64,000 nucleotides of DNA, taken from Micromonospora noduli (GTDB lineage: Bacteria; Actinomycetota; Actinomycetes; Mycobacteriales; Micromonosporaceae). Position numbers and translations under genes: made by a program. The notes under the pieces were generated by a model. That model did not search any database. It worked only from the letters and a program-made list of their open reading frames with translations, and was not told the DNA's origin. The DNA lies in the NCBI RefSeq assembly GCF_003264365.1, contig NZ_PYAK01000012.1:62001-126000 (forward strand), in the 5' to 3' direction. Shown piece by piece: positions 63,301 through 64,000 of this stretch (position 1 is its first letter; each line of letters opens with the position of its first letter).

Positions 63301-63575
63301 TGGTCGGTGTCGAGGACGGGCTGTTGCCGTTGCGCTGGCCGGGCTCGACGCCCGACGAGGAAGCCGTCGCCGAGGAGCGCCGGCTCTTCTTCGTCGGCGT
63401 GACCCGAGCCCAGGACCGGCTGTACGTCAGTCACGCCGCCCGCCGCACCCGGCACGGCACCGAGCGCGACTGCGCACCTTCGCCGTTCCTCGGCACCATC
63501 GACCCCGGCCTCTTCGAACGCTTCGGCGAAGCCGAACCCCGTCGCCCCAAGGACCGCCAACTCCGCCTGATCTGA
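60396..63575 (+). CDS. PHP-domain/UvrD-type helicase fusion
   Basis: A 1059-residue two-part protein from GTG 60396, with a CAGGAT -10-like hexamer 5 nt upstream. N-terminal part (about 15-430): PHP-like metal-dependent phosphoesterase with DLHIHSKYSRACSRD, LLGTGDFTHP, MLSVEISTIYK, LVPAHIWTPWFS and SNSDAHSP, plus a zinc-ribbon-like CPECGKP. A Pro/Ala/Lys linker (about 440-490) follows. C-terminal part is a complete SF1A helicase: GPGTGKTRTLTHR (I), AITFTRRAAEEL (Ia), WIFVDEYQDVDEVQ (II), GDPDQAIYSFRGAD (III), LNRNYRS (IV), LLTLHAAKGLEFPVVF (V), FFVGVTRAQDRLYVS (VI). The N-terminal half matches a free-standing family of unknown function. Probably DNA repair. Confidence 0.9.
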   Translation: MPPFSAVPPGGLPPFVADLHIHSKYSRACSRDLTLPNLAWWAQRKGIGLLGTGDFTHPAWYDHLRETLRPAEPGLYRLDPEAERDVARRLPPRLAQTAEADPVRFMLSVEISTIYKRDDRTRKVHHLIYLPDLDAVARFNTALGRIGNLGSDGRPILGLDSRDLLEITLEASPDGYLVPAHIWTPWFSALGSKSGFDAIADCYADLAEHIFAVETGLSSDPAMNWRVGSLDGYQLVSNSDAHSPPALGREATVLTAERDYFAVREALRTGDGLAGTIEFFPEEGKYHADGHRLCGVNWSPERTRAADGRCPECGKPLTVGVLSRIEELADRPDGHRPAHARDVTHLVPLAEILGEINKVGARSKKVEGRLNELLATLGPELEILTTTPLAEIAQAGGELLAEGIGRLRRGDVRRVPGYDGEYGVITLFDPAELGAQETLFDVPVPAQRRPAESAPRVPAKRPAAAKAEPKRKPAPAPAPPIASPPSPHEPFEPMLSGMEEVGTGLLDRLDAMQRVAASAPGGPLLIVAGPGTGKTRTLTHRIAYLCAELNVFPEHCLAITFTRRAAEELRHRLDGLLGPVAEDVTVGTFHALGLTILRENADAAGLPADFRIADDAERAAARTEAGDDSAAYVSLLRKQDLVDLDELVTLPVELLRADRKLVERYRDRWRWIFVDEYQDVDEVQYELLRLLSPADGNLCAIGDPDQAIYSFRGADVGYFLRFSEDFTDARLVRLNRNYRSSAPILAAAVQAIAPSSLVRGRRLDPARLDPEAPLVGRYPAASVAEEADFVVRTVDDLVGGLSHRSLDSGRIDGRSTSLSFSDIAVLYRTDAQAAPIVDALTRANIPVQKRSHDRLRDRPGVAAIARELRHADGLAGSLAARVRLAGQVVAERFAVPTLDGAGSTVRPEDVRSAVDLLTPLARRCGDDLEAFLSQLATGAEVDALDPRAEAVTLLTLHAAKGLEFPVVFLVGVEDGLLPLRWPGSTPDEEAVAEERRLFFVGVTRAQDRLYVSHAARRTRHGTERDCAPSPFLGTIDPGLFERFGEAEPRRPKDRQLRLI

Positions 63576-63603
63576 CCCCCGGTCCTCCACGCCCCATGCC
63601 CTG

Positions 63604-63674
63604 TCGATCTTGCACTTTCGGTCGTCGTTGTGCGTGGGATGCACCTTATGTCGGCGCAGAAACTGCAAGATCGA
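63604..63674. repeat. Dispersed palindromic element, CGATCTTGCA type, copy 2
   Basis: TCGATCTTGCA (63604-63614) and its perfect inverse TGCAAGATCGA (63664-63674) flank a 49-nt interior, the same arm sequence and spacing as at 43758-43826. It lies between the convergent helicase and prepilin peptidase genes. Confidence 0.75.
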
Positions 63675-63708
63675 CGAAGCCGGGGGCGGGGTGAGGGGGC
63701 GAGGGCGG

Positions 63709-64000
63709 TCAGTCGAGGAGGACGGCGAGCCAGGCGCCCACCAGCAGGGCCGGGCCGAGGGGCAGCAGGGTGTTCCGGTGCACCCGCCGCGCGGCAAGGA
63801 GACCGAGCACCAGACCGCCGTGCAGCACGTGCGGCAGGAGCAGCCCGGCCAGCAGGGCGTCCCACCCCAACCAGCCGAGCGGCAGGCCGAGGACCGCGGC
63901 GAGTTTCACGTCCCCGAAACCCAGCCGTGAGCCGGGCAGCAGGGCCAGCAGCACGTGTGCCGCGCCCGCGACCGCCGCACCTCCCAGCGCGCCGAGCAGC
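63709..64000 (-). CDS. Type 4 prepilin peptidase (A24), partial at window edge
   Basis: The reverse strand is open to the end of the window, so only the C-terminal 97 residues are seen. The aspartyl protease GxGD-type motif is LGFGDVKLAAVLGLPLGWLG (Asp of FGD), followed by hydrophobic helices LLAGLLLPHVLHGGLVLGLLA and LGPALLVGAWLAVLL. An upstream membrane segment LLGALGGAAVAGAAHVLLALL continues to the edge. Such peptidases cleave prepilin-like signal peptides for Flp/Tad pili or type II secretion. The shorter internal GTG at 63954 is not the true start. Confidence 0.85.
   Translation of the reverse strand, partial: LLGALGGAAVAGAAHVLLALLPGSRLGFGDVKLAAVLGLPLGWLGWDALLAGLLLPHVLHGGLVLGLLAARRVHRNTLLPLGPALLVGAWLAVLLD

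Noticed and set aside
1..64000. Biosynthetic gene cluster, prophage or integrated element
   Set aside because: No polyketide synthase, NRPS, integrase, transposase or phage structural gene was found; the content is core and accessory chromosome.

Overview
The window is high-GC actinobacterial chromosome: third codon positions are almost all G/C, GTG starts are common, and genes are packed with 1-26 bp overlaps. The gene set fits Micromonosporaceae, most likely Micromonospora or a close relative: XRE-DUF5753/DUF397 pair, DUF5926, DUF4192, proteasome activator Bpa, several LCP proteins, DUF485 plus solute symporter pairs. That placement is inferred from gene content; no rRNA or species marker is present. 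I saw no phage, insertion sequence, CRISPR array, tRNA or rRNA.

Layout. 1-2.2 kb: partial SnoaL-like protein, CBS pair protein, Nudix hydrolase, MarR-like protein. 2.3-9.1 kb: an envelope region with a tight cassette of nucleotidyltransferase, glycerol-1-phosphate-dehydrogenase-like enzyme and CDP-alcohol transferase, then a GT4 glycosyltransferase, an Fpg/Nei glycosylase and a polyprenyl-phosphate sugar transferase. 9.2-18.3 kb: LytS/LytTR two-component system, DUF5701, Uma2 nuclease, a cluster of DnaA-box-like 9-mers, an OmpR-type system with a DUF4173 membrane protein, and a first DUF485/symporter pair. 18.4-22.4 kb: ECF sigma factor with membrane partner, divergent from an ABC exporter. 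22.4-24.8 kb: XRE-DUF5753/DUF397 regulator pair facing a small protein and a Cys-rich/flavin-reductase fusion, with two palindromes and a parS-like 16-mer. 24.9-27 kb: second DUF485/ActP pair. 27-31.9 kb: UDP-glucuronate-decarboxylase-like enzyme and three tandem LCP ligases. 32-37.3 kb: rhodanese, GDPD, sensor kinase, RsbW-like ATPase, DUF5926, arginine deiminase. 37.5-52 kb: mostly housekeeping and hypothetical genes (NERD-like, PAS, ACT, lipoprotein, pheA, AIM24, minimal zincin, OsmC, two HAD phosphatases, Bpa, hydrolase, orphan binding protein, DDAH, Lrp, quinone oxidoreductase, YbjN). 52-60.3 kb: molybdenum cofactor genes (mobA, DUF6457, fdhD, moaA, moaD) interleaved with a toxin-antitoxin-like pair, DUF4192, fructosamine-kinase-like protein and a metallophosphoesterase. 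60.4-63.6 kb: PHP-UvrD helicase fusion. The window ends in a partial prepilin peptidase.

Cross-cutting signals. (1) At least twenty genes have a TANNNT -10 hexamer exactly 6-8 nt before the start codon, which predicts leaderless transcripts and helps fix starts. (2) Several intergenic gaps hold long imperfect palindromes; two share arms of the type CGATCTTGCA/TGCAAGATCG with an identical 49-nt spacing, which looks like a dispersed repeat family. (3) The three-gene CDP-polyol cassette at 2.3-4.8 kb is the best candidate for an undescribed pathway: a polyol-phosphate dehydrogenase, a cytidylyltransferase-like enzyme and a CDP-alcohol transferase in one overlapping operon, next to sugar-transfer genes.
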